Below, one piece after another: positions 5,291 through 5,874 of a stretch of DNA of 5,874 bases (its first letter is position 1; the number at the start of each line of letters is the position of its first letter). The notes beneath the pieces were generated by a model. It was not told where the DNA came from. It saw only the letters and a list, made by a program, of their open reading frames with translations, and did no database searches. This DNA is from Pseudomonadota bacterium. GTDB taxonomy: Bacteria > Pseudomonadota > Gammaproteobacteria > Pseudomonadales > Cellvibrionaceae. A program made the translations under genes and the position numbers. The stretch spans positions 1-5,874 of the forward strand of contig JAEZGT010000283.1 in assembly GCA_023416875.1 (NCBI GenBank), read 5' to 3'.

Positions 5291-5874
5291 TCAGAGTGCG
5301 CCACCGCGCTGGCCGAGCATTTCCCGAGTTACGAGGGTGATACCTTTTTTCGTTACGCGGAAACCTCTCGCTCTGTCCTGCTCGTGGTCGACACCAATTT
5401 CCATACCGCGAGGAATTTCGCAGGCGCGGTCGATGATGGCGCGCTTCACTTTGGCGTAGCGGTGCACCTGTACTTCTGGGAGCAATACGGATTCTTCGAT
5501 CAACGTGTAGGAATGCACGCGCACATCGGAGAACAATAAGGATTTGCGCACGGTACCGCCGGAAATAATGCAACCGCCGGATACCATGGAATCCACCGCG
5601 TAACCACGGCGATCATCGTCGTCGAAAACAAATTTCGCTGGCGGCAACTGGGTTTGATAAGTCCAGATGGGCCACTGGTGGTCGTACAGGTTGAGCGAAG
5701 GTGTTGGCGACACCAATTCCATATTCGCCTCCCAGAACGCATCCAACGTTCCCACATCGCGCCAATAAGCCTGATTGCCCTGCTGGTCGCGAAAGCGGAA
5801 AGCGTACACATCGCCGCTGTCGATAATGGACGGAATAATGTCTTTACCGAAATCGTGATCTGAACCCTCGGTGT
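5291..5874 (-). CDS. glgC: Glucose-1-phosphate adenylyltransferase, C-terminal part (5' end outside window)
   Basis: Makes ADP-glucose and pyrophosphate from ATP and glucose-1-phosphate, the committed step of bacterial glycogen synthesis, normally as an allosteric homotetramer in the cytosol. The last 193 residues are visible, against about 420-430 for the whole enzyme. SDHDFGKDIIP at 4-14 and YWRDVGT at 36-42 are hallmark motifs of the nucleotidyltransferase domain. LNLYDHQWPIWTY and LPPAKF (77-81) lead into the left-handed beta-helix domain at about 95-161 (SMVSGGCIISGG, SVLLPEV, IIDRACEIPRGMEIG). The end, GITLVTREML, matches E. coli GlgC closely. The reading frame is intact to TGA 5293-5291. 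An intrinsic terminator follows before glgA, so the two genes are neighbours in one direction but not simply one transcript. Confidence 0.98.
   Translation of the reverse strand, partial: TEGSDHDFGKDIIPSIIDSGDVYAFRFRDQQGNQAYWRDVGTLDAFWEANMELVSPTPSLNLYDHQWPIWTYQTQLPPAKFVFDDDDRRGYAVDSMVSGGCIISGGTVRKSLLFSDVRVHSYTLIEESVLLPEVQVHRYAKVKRAIIDRACEIPRGMEIGVDHEQDRARGFRVTKKGITLVTREMLGQRGGAL

Noticed and set aside
5246..5539. Plus-strand open frame of 97 codons opposite glgC
   Set aside because: Its first part overlaps the terminator hairpin and the rest shadows the glgC beta-helix coding region; no supporting signal.
1..5874. CRISPR arrays, tRNA or rRNA genes, insertion sequences
   Set aside because: No repeat-spacer pattern, no tRNA or rRNA sequence I recognise, and no transposase or terminal repeats were seen.

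Overview
The window carries six protein genes with gammaproteobacterial character. Base composition is balanced and coding density is high. The GlgC C-terminus reads very much like the E. coli enzyme, and the GlgA belongs to a divergent proteobacterial type with K-V-G-G-I in place of K-T-G-G-L. My best guess is a member of the Cellvibrionaceae or a relative; this is an impression from protein style, not a database result.

Layout. (1) 1-2286, plus strand: the 3' part of a hybrid sensor histidine kinase with a receiver domain, then a LuxR-type response regulator 30 bases downstream. Together they form a two-component pair whose input domain lies outside the window. (2) 2287-2677: about 390 bases without a convincing intact gene. 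They contain a possible decayed minus-strand reading frame (2311-2482) and, nearer the next gene, a cluster of short inverted repeats. (3) 2678-3052, plus: a small 124-residue multi-pass membrane protein with a good Shine-Dalgarno and a GTG start. (4) 3059-5874, minus strand, read from right to left: glgC (its 5' part is beyond the window), a strong intrinsic terminator, glgA, and a 174-residue HEAT-like alpha-helical repeat protein that appears to be translationally linked to glgA.

The minus-strand genes form a glycogen synthesis cluster. GlgC makes ADP-glucose and GlgA polymerises it. The HEAT-like protein is carried along and may be a partner, though nothing in its sequence shows a role. 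The membrane protein converges on this cluster with only 6 bases between stop codons. The two-component pair has no evident functional link to the glycogen genes.

I do not see a clear undescribed multi-gene system. The items most worth a second look are the stop/restart relay between glgA and the HEAT-like gene, the terminator separating glgC from glgA, the LuxR regulator's linker with a possible PAS-like segment, the hybrid kinase's receiver without an HPt domain, and the structured non-coding region 2287-2677.
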